A stretch of 8,610 nt of DNA from Pseudolabrys sp. (GCA_019246455.1 JAFAQJ010000039.1:1-8610); one strand, 5' to 3'. Counted from the stretch's first letter, positions 1 through 6,709 are shown. Program-made: numbers and translations. Notes: generated by a model not told the origin, from the letters alone.

Positions 1-141
1 CGCGACGACGCCGATCGGCATGATCTGGTAATGCGACGCATCGGTCGCGTAGCGGCCGCGGGTAAAGCGGTCGAACCGCACATCACCGCTGATTTCCGCT
101 TTCAGTCGCCGTTCGAGGCCGGGCATCAGCCGTTCGGTCAT
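1..141 (-). CDS. FAD-binding oxidoreductase (glycolate oxidase / D-lactate dehydrogenase-like), N-terminal fragment
   Basis: Only the first 47 codons lie in the window; the gene continues beyond base 1. The leftward frame opens with ATG at 141-139, the first possible ATG after an in-frame TAG at 153-151. The peptide begins MTERLMPGLERRLKAEI and contains the stretch RFDRFTRGRYATDASHYQI (residues about 22-40) followed by MPIGVV. An Arg-Tyr-Ala-Thr-Asp-Ala-Ser segment running into a Pro-x-Gly-Val-Val strand is typical of the entry to the PCMH-type FAD domain of GlcD / D-lactate dehydrogenase / FAD-plus-Fe-S oxidase proteins. These oxidise 2-hydroxy acids using FAD, sometimes with a fused C-terminal Fe-S domain, which cannot be judged here. 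The Shine-Dalgarno is weak (AGAG about 7 nt upstream). The gene is divergent from the aminotransferase at 376, so a link through glycolate and glyoxylate is possible but is inference. Confidence 0.7.
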   Translation of the reverse strand, partial: MTERLMPGLERRLKAEISGDVRFDRFTRGRYATDASHYQIMPIGVVA

Positions 142-220
142 TGAATAGCTCTATCCTCTGATCGACGACAGGACGGCGAAAACCCAAGAAACGACGGACT
201 TTCTGAGTTATCGCAAAGCA

Positions 221-247
221 GTCGTGCAAAGCACGACCTGCGTCGTG
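221..247. promoter_or_regulatory. inverted repeat with alternative pairing, possible operator
   Basis: A perfect inverted repeat GTCGTGC (221-227) - aaa - GCACGAC (231-237) is followed after four bases by a second copy of the left arm, GTCGTG (242-247). The middle element can therefore pair with either neighbour. It sits in the divergent region between the leftward FAD oxidoreductase and the rightward aminotransferase, where an operator would be expected. The repeat is seen directly; the regulatory role is inference. A TTGACC hexamer lies just downstream at 256-261, but I could not find a convincing -10 at proper spacing. Confidence 0.4.
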
Positions 248-311
248 GTTAGCACTTGACCCGACTGTTACATTCATAGTTCATCCCCGCCAACAATGCG
301 CTGGGCCGCAG

Positions 312-358
312 GGTCGGCCGGCGTGCCGGAACCATCAAAATTCGGTCTAAAGCCGACC
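312..358 (+). promoter_or_regulatory. possible 5' leader hairpin upstream of the aminotransferase
   Basis: Arms GGTCGGC (312-318) and GCCGACC (352-358) are perfect 7-bp complements enclosing 33 nt. Within that interval CGG (319-321... pairing with 326-328) can form a small inner stem. The structure ends four bases before the Shine-Dalgarno GGAG (363-366) of the downstream gene, so it could affect ribosome access if transcribed. GC-rich DNA produces such pairings by chance, so confidence is low. Confidence 0.25.
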
Positions 359-375
359 TATCGGAGCGATTACCA

Positions 376-1584
376 ATGGCTAAGAATTCCTCGCGTGCGA
401 TCGGGCGCCACCTGTTGCACATCCCGGGTCCAACCATGCTGCCTGACCGCGTGCTGCGGGCGATGGACACGCCGATCATCGATCATCGGGGGCCGGAATT
501 TGCCAAGCTCACCAAGCGCTGCCTCGAAGGCCTCAAGACGATCTTCAAGACCACTAATCCGGTGATTATCTACACGGCGACCGGTACCGGCGCGTGGGAA
601 GCGGCTCTGATCAACACGTTATCGCCGGGCGACCGCGTGTTGATGGTCGAGACCGGCCAGTTTGCGACGCTGTGGAAGAACATGGCGGAGAAGCTCGGCC
701 TCAAGCCTGAGTTTATCCCGACCGATTGGCGTCACGCTGCCGACCCTACCGTCATCGAAGCGAAACTACGCGAGGATAAAGCCAAAGAGATCAAGGCGGT
801 CTGCGTTCTGCACAACGAGACCTCGACCGGCTGCCTTTCCAATATCGCGGAAGTCCGCAAGGCGATCGACAAGGCCGGCCATCCGGCGCTGCTCTACGTC
901 GACACGATCTCCTCGCTCGCCTCGACCGACTACCGGCACGATGAATGGGGCGTCGACGTCACCGTCGGCGGCTCGCAGAAGGGCCTGATGCTGCCACCTG
1001 GCATGTCGTTCAACGCAGTGAGCAACAAGGCGCTCGCCGCCTCGAAAACCTCGAAGCTGCCGAAGTCGTTCTGGTCGTGGGACGACATGCTCAACATGAA
1101 CAAGGTCGGCTTCTTCCCGTACACGCCGGCGACCCAAATGCTGCAGGGCATGGCGGTTGCGATCGATATGTTGCATGAGGAAGGTCTCGACAACGTGTTC
1201 GCACGCCATCACCGGCTCGCCGAGGCTACCCGCCGCGCCGTCAAGCACTGGGGCCTCGAGACGATCTGCCAGGATCCGAAGTCGCATTCGCCAACGCTGA
1301 CAGGGGTGCTGCTGCCGGACGGTCACGACGCCGACGCGTTCCGCGCGATGGCGCTCGATAACTTCAACATTTCGTATGGCGCGAGCTTCGGTCGTTTCAC
1401 CGGCAAGATGTTCCGCATCGGTCATCTCGGCGATGTCAACGACGCTTCGATGATCGCCGCGCTTGGCGTCACCGAAATGGCGCTGCAACTGCACAACGTG
1501 CCGATCAAGAAGGGCGGCGTGCAGGCGGCAATCGACTATCTCATCGCCGAGCACGGCTCGCCTGCCCGCAAGGCGGCGGAGTAG
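376..1584 (+). CDS. sgaA: serine-glyoxylate aminotransferase-type class V aminotransferase
   Basis: A 402-residue, full-length, PLP-dependent class V aminotransferase. Family members transfer the amino group of serine (or alanine) to glyoxylate, giving hydroxypyruvate and glycine; they serve the serine cycle, glycolate/photorespiratory salvage or purine catabolism in the cytosol. Visible landmarks are HIPGPTMLP near residues 15-23, the cofactor-phosphate loop TGTGAWE (69-75), HNETSTG (146-152), the pyridine-binding Asp176 in YVDTISS, the Schiff-base Lys202 in GSQKGLMLPPG, and the carboxylate-binding Arg347 in FRIGHLG. The last motif and overall length match SgaA and alanine-glyoxylate aminotransferases. 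The start is supported by GGAG at 363-366, nine bases before ATG. It is divergent from an FAD-dependent 2-hydroxyacid oxidase-like gene, which could supply glyoxylate (inference). Alternatives are alanine-glyoxylate or phosphoserine-type substrate use; the family is firm, the exact donor less so. Confidence 0.9.
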   Translation: MAKNSSRAIGRHLLHIPGPTMLPDRVLRAMDTPIIDHRGPEFAKLTKRCLEGLKTIFKTTNPVIIYTATGTGAWEAALINTLSPGDRVLMVETGQFATLWKNMAEKLGLKPEFIPTDWRHAADPTVIEAKLREDKAKEIKAVCVLHNETSTGCLSNIAEVRKAIDKAGHPALLYVDTISSLASTDYRHDEWGVDVTVGGSQKGLMLPPGMSFNAVSNKALAASKTSKLPKSFWSWDDMLNMNKVGFFPYTPATQMLQGMAVAIDMLHEEGLDNVFARHHRLAEATRRAVKHWGLETICQDPKSHSPTLTGVLLPDGHDADAFRAMALDNFNISYGASFGRFTGKMFRIGHLGDVNDASMIAALGVTEMALQLHNVPIKKGGVQAAIDYLIAEHGSPARKAAE

Positions 1585-1606
1585 CTCTCGCGTAAATCTC
1601 GAATTG

Positions 1607-1637
1607 AAACGGCCGCTTTCTGGCGGCCGTTTTGTTT
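1607..1637 (+). terminator. rho-independent terminator shared by converging genes
   Basis: A 10-bp perfect stem (1607-1616 with 1623-1632) closes a six-base loop and runs into TTTTGTTT. It starts 22 bases after the aminotransferase stop. The converging hydrolase stop codon is at 1638-1636, touching the hairpin, and on the other strand the stem is followed by TTTCAATT, so it may also end the leftward operon. Confidence 0.85.
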
Positions 1638-2436
1638 ATGCCACCTTTGTCGCGGCAATTACATCGCGCACGAAGCCCGACACAGTTTTGAGCGTTGCAT
1701 CCGGTGCGTCGCGCTGCGGCGAATGTTTGACGCCCTTAAGTAGCGCTACCCGGACCGGGCAGTAGCAGTCGCGCTGCGCCGCTTCGACCTGTGCGACCGT
1801 GCCATACTGATCGTCCTCGCCTTGCACGATCAGGATCGGGACGCGGATATAGCCGAGAAATTCGGTGATATCCCATTTGCGAAAATCGGGATCGAGCCAG
1901 GCACCGTTCCAGCCCCAAAAGGCATTGTCGGGATCCTTGTGCCAACGCGCCAACCTCGCGCGCAGATCGGTCTTCCCATAGGCTTTTTTGGCCTCAACGA
2001 TCGACGCAATACCGGTGTCTTCGGTGAAAAAGTGCGGCGCGATCAGAACGAGCCCCTGCACGCGATGATCTTGATGCGAGCCAGCGTAGATCGCTGCGAT
2101 CGACGCGCCGTCGCTATGCCCGATCAAAAGCCCGCTCTCAAACCCGATAACATCGAGCAGCGCCGGCAACACGTCGCGCGCTTCGTCATGCATGTAGCTC
2201 AGCGGCCGCGGCAACTGGACCGGCGATGAGTGCCCGTAACCGGCGCGCGAATAGGTAAACACGCTGCACCCGGTCGCTTGCTGCAATTTGTCGGGGAAAT
2301 CGCCCCACAGGCCGACGCAACCGAGCCCCTCATGCAGCATGACGAGCGTCGGCGCTTCGCCCGGCCGCGGGCCGATCATGCGGTATTCGAGATGCTGGCC
2401 GGCGATGTCGAGAAAGCCGCTGTCGGCCAATTCCAT
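1636..2436 (-). CDS. alpha/beta hydrolase fold protein coupled to the CoA ligase gene
   Basis: A 266-residue alpha/beta hydrolase. The nucleophile elbow GHSDG is at 106-110 (Ser108), the acid is in VQGEDDQYG (Asp208 or Asp209), and the catalytic His238 lies in GVKHSP. The oxyanion-hole loop reads LHEGLGC (34-40), a HEGLG variant of the usual HGxG. The start is ATG at 2436-2434, which overlaps the stop of the upstream ligase gene as TAATG; a GGAAGG lies nine bases upstream inside the ligase. The frame stays open to 2520, but that extension would overlap the ligase by 85 bases and is rejected. Tight coupling to a benzoate-CoA-ligase-type enzyme suggests a role in the same pathway, for example hydrolysis of an ester, lactone, ring-opened product or stray CoA thioester; the substrate cannot be read from sequence. 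There is no signal peptide, so it is probably cytosolic. Confidence 0.85.
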   Translation of the reverse strand: MELADSGFLDIAGQHLEYRMIGPRPGEAPTLVMLHEGLGCVGLWGDFPDKLQQATGCSVFTYSRAGYGHSSPVQLPRPLSYMHDEARDVLPALLDVIGFESGLLIGHSDGASIAAIYAGSHQDHRVQGLVLIAPHFFTEDTGIASIVEAKKAYGKTDLRARLARWHKDPDNAFWGWNGAWLDPDFRKWDITEFLGYIRVPILIVQGEDDQYGTVAQVEAAQRDCYCPVRVALLKGVKHSPQRDAPDATLKTVSGFVRDVIAATKVA

Positions 2437-4037
2437 TACGCCGTGCCTTCCGCCCTTAGCTTGAAGCGTTGAATCTTGCCGGTGGCGGTCTTCGGCAAAT
2501 CTTTTCGGAACTCGATCCAACGCGGATACTTAAATGGCGCGAGCTTCGCCTTGACGTGCTCTTGCAAGGCGCGCGACAGCGCCTCGCTCGCTTTGTCCGG
2601 CGACTTGAGCACGACGAACGCCTTGGGCTTCACCAGTTTCTGCTCGTCGCTCCAGCCGACCACCGCGGCTTCGAGCACATCGGGATGCGACAGCAACGCC
2701 GCCTCGACCTCGAATGGCGAGACATAGAGCCCCGAGACCTTGAGCATGTCATCGGCGCGGCCGCAGCAGACGAAATAGCCGTCCTCGTCCTCGTAATATT
2801 TATCGCCGGAGCGCGTCCATTCTCCCTGGAAGGTCGAGCGCGACTTTTCGCGGTTGTTCCAGTACATAATCGCGCTGGTCGGTCCGCGGGCGTACATCTC
2901 ACCCATCTCGCCCTTCTTCACCGGCTGGCCGTTCTCGTCCAGCAGCCTGATCTCGTAGCCCGGCACCGGCTTGCCGGTCGTGCCGTGTTTGGTCGCGCCG
3001 GGCACGTTGCTGAGGTAGATGTGCAGCATCTCGGTCGTGCCAAGTCCGTCCGAGATTTCGACGCCGTATCGCTCCTTGAAGCGCTTGGCGATCTCCTCGG
3101 GCAATGCTTCGCCGGCCGACAGAGCCCGGCGGATTTTGACCTCTGACTTTCGCGGCGCGTTGGGCGAATTGAGGAACGCGGCATAGAACGTCGGCACGCC
3201 CCAGAACACCGTCACCGGATATTTTTTGAGCAACACTGCCACGCCGTCCGGAGTCGGGCGCTCGGCGTTAAGCACGGTCGTGGCACCGACCGACATCGGA
3301 AATGTCATGGCATTGCCGAGTCCGTAGGCAAAGAACAACTTCGCCACCGAATAGATCAGATCGTTTTCCTCTAGCCCGGCGACCGGCGTGCCATAGAGCT
3401 GCGCCGTAAGCTTGAGGCTGGCGTGGACGTGGACGGCGCCTTTCGGCTTGCCGGTCGATCCCGAGGTGTAAAGCCAGAACGCCATGTCGTCGCGGGTGGT
3501 CGGCGCGGTATAGGGCTCACCTTTGGCGTTGACGATCAGGTCCTCGAATTTGTGATGACCCTGCGTACTTTCGCCTGAAACAATGACATGCTTGAGATCC
3601 GGCGCGTTTTTGATCAGCGCGGCGAACCGCGGATAGAGCGCTTCCGACACGATCAACGCGCCGGCGCGGCTGTCCGAGAGCATGAATTCGTAATCGCTCT
3701 CGGTGAGCAGCGTGTTAACCGGAACGGCGATGATGCCGGCCTTGAGGCAGCCGAGAAACGCGGTCGGCCAGTCGATAGTGTCCGTCATGCACATCAGGAC
3801 ACGCTGCTCGCGTTGCACGCCGAGCGTGCGTAACACCATACCGAAACGCTCGACGCGGTCGGCAAGCTGGCCGTATGTCCACGAGCCGCGATGGTCGATA
3901 TAGACCGGCTTGTTCGCGCGGCCGGCTTTCAGGTTGAAATCGAGGATGTCGGCCGCGAAGTTGAATTCGCGTGGGATTTCGCCCACGGGCTCGACGGCAG
4001 CCATCGGCGTTTCCGCGCGTGCTTGCGCCGCGGTCAT
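2436..4037 (-). CDS. benzoate-CoA ligase family acyl-CoA synthetase
   Basis: A 533-residue adenylate-forming (ANL) enzyme that would activate a carboxylic acid with ATP and join it to coenzyme A through an acyl-AMP intermediate. Motifs in order: the phosphate loop YTSGSTGKPKG (190-200), KLFFAYGLGNA (233-243), which is a recognisable benzoate-CoA-ligase-family segment, DGLGTTEM (330-337), SGD with Asp412, GRADDMLKVSG (426-436) with Arg427 in the hinge region, and PKTATGKIQR (515-524) with catalytic Lys521. The start is ATG at 4037, fixed by GGAGG at 4046-4050 eight bases upstream; an in-frame ATG at 4091 would place that Shine-Dalgarno and the promoter inside the coding region. It is the first gene of a two-gene operon and is translationally coupled to the hydrolase. 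Benzoate, a hydroxybenzoate or another aromatic acid is the likely substrate class by family, but no other benzoate pathway genes are in the window, so the substrate is uncertain. Confidence 0.9.
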   Translation of the reverse strand: MTAAQARAETPMAAVEPVGEIPREFNFAADILDFNLKAGRANKPVYIDHRGSWTYGQLADRVERFGMVLRTLGVQREQRVLMCMTDTIDWPTAFLGCLKAGIIAVPVNTLLTESDYEFMLSDSRAGALIVSEALYPRFAALIKNAPDLKHVIVSGESTQGHHKFEDLIVNAKGEPYTAPTTRDDMAFWLYTSGSTGKPKGAVHVHASLKLTAQLYGTPVAGLEENDLIYSVAKLFFAYGLGNAMTFPMSVGATTVLNAERPTPDGVAVLLKKYPVTVFWGVPTFYAAFLNSPNAPRKSEVKIRRALSAGEALPEEIAKRFKERYGVEISDGLGTTEMLHIYLSNVPGATKHGTTGKPVPGYEIRLLDENGQPVKKGEMGEMYARGPTSAIMYWNNREKSRSTFQGEWTRSGDKYYEDEDGYFVCCGRADDMLKVSGLYVSPFEVEAALLSHPDVLEAAVVGWSDEQKLVKPKAFVVLKSPDKASEALSRALQEHVKAKLAPFKYPRWIEFRKDLPKTATGKIQRFKLRAEGTA

Positions 4038-4045
4038 TTGTATTT

Positions 4046-4050
4046 CCTCC
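4046..4050 (-). promoter_or_regulatory. strong Shine-Dalgarno fixing the ligase start
   Basis: GGAGG on the minus strand, eight bases before ATG 4037. It decides between this start and the longer in-frame one at 4091. Confidence 0.85.
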
Positions 4051-4062
4051 CAGGACGGCGGC

Positions 4063-4091
4063 ATTATGCAGTCGGTGTCCAGACGTCGCAA
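4063..4091 (-). promoter_or_regulatory. sigma70-type promoter of the ligase-hydrolase operon
   Basis: On the minus strand a -35 hexamer TTGCGA (4091-4086) is separated by exactly 17 bases from a -10 hexamer CATAAT (4068-4063, five of six consensus positions). The predicted transcript would start near 4056, leaving about 19 bases of leader that contain the GGAGG site. The spacing and leader fit well. The 71-bp gap also has to serve the divergent MetE-like gene; a weaker rightward candidate is TTGTAT (4038-4043) - 18 bases - CATTAT (4062-4067), overlapping the leftward -10. Confidence 0.55.
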
Positions 4092-4108
4092 CGACCGGGA
4101 TAAAATGC

Positions 4109-5272
4109 ATGATTTTCAGTAAGGACCGCATCCTCGCCACGCACGTCGGCAGCCTGCCGCGCAACGAAGTTCTGACCGAGCTTTTGATCCGCCAGGAAAG
4201 CGGCGAAACAATCGATCTCAAGCAACTCGCCGCGGAAAAGGACAAGGCGGTTGCCGACATCGTCGCCAGGCAGAAAGCGGCTGGTATCGACATCGGCAAT
4301 GACGGCGAGCAGCAGCGTGTCGGCTTCCAGACCTATGTGCCGCAACGCATGTCGGGTTTCGCCGGCGAGTCGAAGCGGCCGATGGGCCGCGATCTCGTTG
4401 AATTCCCGGAACTGATCGAGGTGCAGAAGCGCCGCTTCCCGCGCCGCGGCAAGGGCCAGAACGCGCCTGAGGCGCAGGCCGAGCTCAAATATCTCGACCT
4501 CGGCCCGGTCAAGGAAGACATCGCACGCTTCAAGAAAGCCGCGCAGGGGCAATTCGCTGAAACATTCATGACCGCGCCCTCGCCCGGCATCATCGCGACG
4601 ACGATGCTCAATGCCTATTACGATTCGTACGGCTCCTACCTCGCCGCGATCGCCCGCGAGATGGCGAACGAGTACAAGGCGATTCATGACGGAGGGTCAC
4701 TTCTTCAGATCGACGCGCCTGATCTCGCGATGGCCCGCGTCATCAATTTCCAGGACAAATCCGACACCGAATTCCAAAAGATCTGTGAGATGCAAGTCGA
4801 CGCCATCAATCGCGGCATCGCCGGCATTCCGCGGGACCGCGTGCGGCTGCATGTGTGCTGGGGCAACTGGGAAGGCCCACATCTGTTCGACATTTCACTC
4901 TCAAAGGTGCTCGCGATCTTCCTCAAGGCCAATGTCGGGGCGCTGTCGATCGAGTTCGCCAATCCGCGCCACGCGCATGAATACCCGACCCTCGGTCATG
5001 TCGGCTTCCCGAAGGATATGCTGCTGATCCCCGGCGTGATCGAGACCACCTCAAATTTCGTCGAACATCCGGAACTGGTCGCGCGGCGCATCGAGGAAGC
5101 GGTGGCTACGATCGGCGACCGCGAGCGCGTCATCGCCTCGACCGACTGCGGCTTCGGCACTTTTGCAGGGCGCGAATGGGTGATCGCGCCGGTGGTGTGG
5201 AAGAAGCTCGAAGCGCTGCGCCAAGGCGCCGATATCGCCTCGCAGCGGCTGTGGGGCAAGAAAGTCGCCTGA
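4109..5272 (+). CDS. MetE C-terminal-domain (cobalamin-independent methionine synthase II family) methyltransferase
   Basis: A 387-residue protein equivalent to only the catalytic half of MetE, which is about 750 residues. It keeps the barrel-start motif THVGSLPR (11-18), QIDAPDL (200-206, cf. QxDEPA in MetE) and all four zinc ligands in order: His248 and Cys250 in LHVCWGN, Glu282 in SIEFANPR, and Cys347 in STDCGFGTF. The zinc would activate a thiol acceptor. Known roles of such short proteins are 'core MetE' (homocysteine methylation from a methylated cobamide or another donor) and epoxyalkane:coenzyme M transferase, so methionine synthesis should not be assumed. The start is ATG 4109, with GGGA at 4097-4100; the frame is open upstream to 3971, but that would overlap the divergent ligase. 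An out-of-frame ATG at 4105 gives only a five-codon ORF. It is divergent from the ligase operon and followed by the M24 gene on the same strand. Confidence 0.85.
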   Translation: MIFSKDRILATHVGSLPRNEVLTELLIRQESGETIDLKQLAAEKDKAVADIVARQKAAGIDIGNDGEQQRVGFQTYVPQRMSGFAGESKRPMGRDLVEFPELIEVQKRRFPRRGKGQNAPEAQAELKYLDLGPVKEDIARFKKAAQGQFAETFMTAPSPGIIATTMLNAYYDSYGSYLAAIAREMANEYKAIHDGGSLLQIDAPDLAMARVINFQDKSDTEFQKICEMQVDAINRGIAGIPRDRVRLHVCWGNWEGPHLFDISLSKVLAIFLKANVGALSIEFANPRHAHEYPTLGHVGFPKDMLLIPGVIETTSNFVEHPELVARRIEEAVATIGDRERVIASTDCGFGTFAGREWVIAPVVWKKLEALRQGADIASQRLWGKKVA

Positions 5273-5281
5273 GTGCCGGAT

Positions 5282-5311
5282 TTGGTGCGTCGCCCTGCCG
5301 GGGCGTATAGT
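5282..5311 (+). promoter_or_regulatory. candidate sigma70-type promoter of the M24 gene, palindrome in spacer
   Basis: TTGGTG (5282-5287) and TATAGT (5306-5311, five of six -10 positions) are 18 bases apart. The spacer holds an inverted repeat CGCCC (5291-5295) - TGCCG - GGGCG (5301-5305), which is where a spacer-binding regulator would sit. The predicted start near 5318 leaves about 54 bases of leader. If used, the M24 gene can be expressed independently of the MetE-like gene 99 bases upstream. Confidence 0.4.
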
Positions 5312-5371
5312 CCGCCCGACCCCCCGCCGGCTTGCGTCGGCCGATAAATTCAAGGCTCAAGGAGTCTCGTT

Positions 5372-6673
5372 ATGGACGACATCACCCGCGGCTTGCGCAA
5401 GGTGAACCCCGACGATATCAACCCGCGCTACAAATGGGACCGTCACCTGCCGGCGCTCGGCACGATGGGCGTCGATTTCGAGGAGCGCGTCGACTACCGC
5501 CGCATGCACAAATACCGGCTTGGCCGCACCCGGGCGGCGATGGAAGGCTCGGAAGTCGGCGCGCTGTTGCTGTTCGACGTCAACAACATCCGCTACACGA
5601 CCTCGACCAAGATCGGCGAGTGGGAGCGCGACAAGCTTTCGCGCTGGGTGCTGTTGCCGAAGGGCGGCGAGCCGATCCTGTGGGATTTCGGCTCGGCCGC
5701 GGTCCACCACCGCCTCTATTGCCCCTGGCTCGAGCCCAAGAATATGAAGGCCGGCCTCGTGGGATTACGTGGCACCGTCGACCCCAAGTTCGGGCTGATG
5801 GAACGCCACGCCAAGGAGATGTTCGGCCTGCTCAAAGAGGCCGGCGTCGAGAAGCTGCCGATCGGCGTCGACATCATCGAACCGCCGATGATGTTCGAAT
5901 TGCAGAAGCTCGGCCTCAAGATCGTCGACGGCCAGCAGATCATGCTGGAGGCCCGCGAGGTCAAGAACATCGACGAAATCGCGCTTTTGAACCGCGCCGC
6001 AGCGATGGTCGACGGCGCCTATGATCTCGTCAACGAGAAGCTACGCCCCGGCGTGCGCGAGAACGACATCGTCGCGATGGTCAACGAGTTCCTCTACCGC
6101 CACGGCTCGGACGACGTCGAAGCCGTCAACGCGATCTCGGGGGAGCGTTGCAATCCGCATCCGCACAACTTCACCGACCGCATGATCCGCCCGGGCGACC
6201 AGGCGTTCTTCGACATCCTGCAGTCGTTCATGGGCTATCGCACCTGCTACTACCGCACCTTCAATGTCGGTCGCGCCACGCCGGCCCAGCACGACGCCTA
6301 CAAGAAAGCGCGCGAGTGGCTCGACAAGGCGATCGAGCGCATCAAGCCCGGCGCCACCACGGCGCATATCTGCGAGGTGTTCCCGAAAGCCAATGAGTTC
6401 GGCTTTCCGGACGAGATGGCGGCATTCGGCCTGCAATTCGCGCACGGGCTCGGCCTCGCGCTGCACGAGCGGCCTATCATCTCACGGGTCGTGTCGATGG
6501 ATCATCCGACCGAGCTCAAGGAAGGCATGGTGTTCGCGATCGAGACCTATTGTCCGGCGACCGACGGCTATTCGGCCGCCCGTATCGAGGAAGAGGTCGT
6601 CGTCACCGACAAAGGCTGCCGGCTGATCACCCTGTTCCCCGCCGAACAGCTGCCGATCGCGAACCGGTACTGA
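5372..6673 (+). CDS. M24 family (Xaa-Pro peptidase / creatinase / DddP-like) protein with altered metal site
   Basis: A 433-residue two-domain pita-bread-fold protein: a creatinase-type N-terminal domain (about 40-190, including LLFDVNNIRYTTSTK at 66-80) and a C-terminal M24 domain (about 200-430). Family members are metallopeptidases, creatinase, ectoine hydrolase or the DMSP lyase DddP. Of the five usual metal ligands, Asp281 (FFDIL), His358 (FAHGLG), Glu391 (AIETY) and Glu406 (ARIEEE) are present, but the second Asp is Cys292 (GYRTCYYRTF): eleven residues after Asp281, exactly where methionine aminopeptidase has its second Asp. The N-terminal half resembles DddP-like proteins, yet the DddP Asp-x-Asp motif is absent, so DMSP lyase activity is doubtful and peptidase activity uncertain. 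The start has AAGGAG at 5359-5364, seven bases from ATG. There is no signal peptide. Substrate unknown; possibly a small amide or methylated compound. Confidence 0.85.
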   Translation: MDDITRGLRKVNPDDINPRYKWDRHLPALGTMGVDFEERVDYRRMHKYRLGRTRAAMEGSEVGALLLFDVNNIRYTTSTKIGEWERDKLSRWVLLPKGGEPILWDFGSAAVHHRLYCPWLEPKNMKAGLVGLRGTVDPKFGLMERHAKEMFGLLKEAGVEKLPIGVDIIEPPMMFELQKLGLKIVDGQQIMLEAREVKNIDEIALLNRAAAMVDGAYDLVNEKLRPGVRENDIVAMVNEFLYRHGSDDVEAVNAISGERCNPHPHNFTDRMIRPGDQAFFDILQSFMGYRTCYYRTFNVGRATPAQHDAYKKAREWLDKAIERIKPGATTAHICEVFPKANEFGFPDEMAAFGLQFAHGLGLALHERPIISRVVSMDHPTELKEGMVFAIETYCPATDGYSAARIEEEVVVTDKGCRLITLFPAEQLPIANRY

Positions 6674-6709
6674 GCGAAGCGCATTACAGTATTGCAGGGC
6701 TGACCTAGC

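Noticed and set aside
83..277. 64-codon minus-strand frame upstream of the flavoprotein start
   Set aside because: It overlaps the flavoprotein's first codons in a different frame and the intergenic repeats; composition looks non-coding.
256..284. TTGACC as -35 of an aminotransferase promoter
   Set aside because: At 16-18 bases spacing no acceptable -10 exists; CATAGT lies only 13 bases away.
766..1554. 262-codon open frame on the minus strand inside the aminotransferase gene
   Set aside because: Antisense shadow in GC-rich DNA; Arg/His-rich translation with no recognisable domain, opposite a well-supported gene.
2469..3146. 225-codon open frame on the plus strand inside the ligase gene
   Set aside because: Shadow of the ligase; Arg-rich, low-complexity translation with no motifs.
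4038..4091. Longer N-terminus for the ligase from ATG 4091
   Set aside because: It would place GGAGG and the -10 element inside the coding region; the ATG at 4037 has ideal spacing.
3971..4108. Longer N-terminus for the MetE-like protein from 3971
   Set aside because: The extension overlaps the divergent ligase gene and lacks family similarity; homology starts near MIFSKDRILATHVGS.
4064..4687. 207-codon minus-strand frame over the MetE-like gene
   Set aside because: Shadow of a gene with intact zinc ligands; no family resemblance.
5332..6024. 230-codon plus-strand frame overlapping the M24 gene
   Set aside because: Out-of-frame shadow, Arg/Pro-rich; the M24 frame has the ribosome site and motifs.
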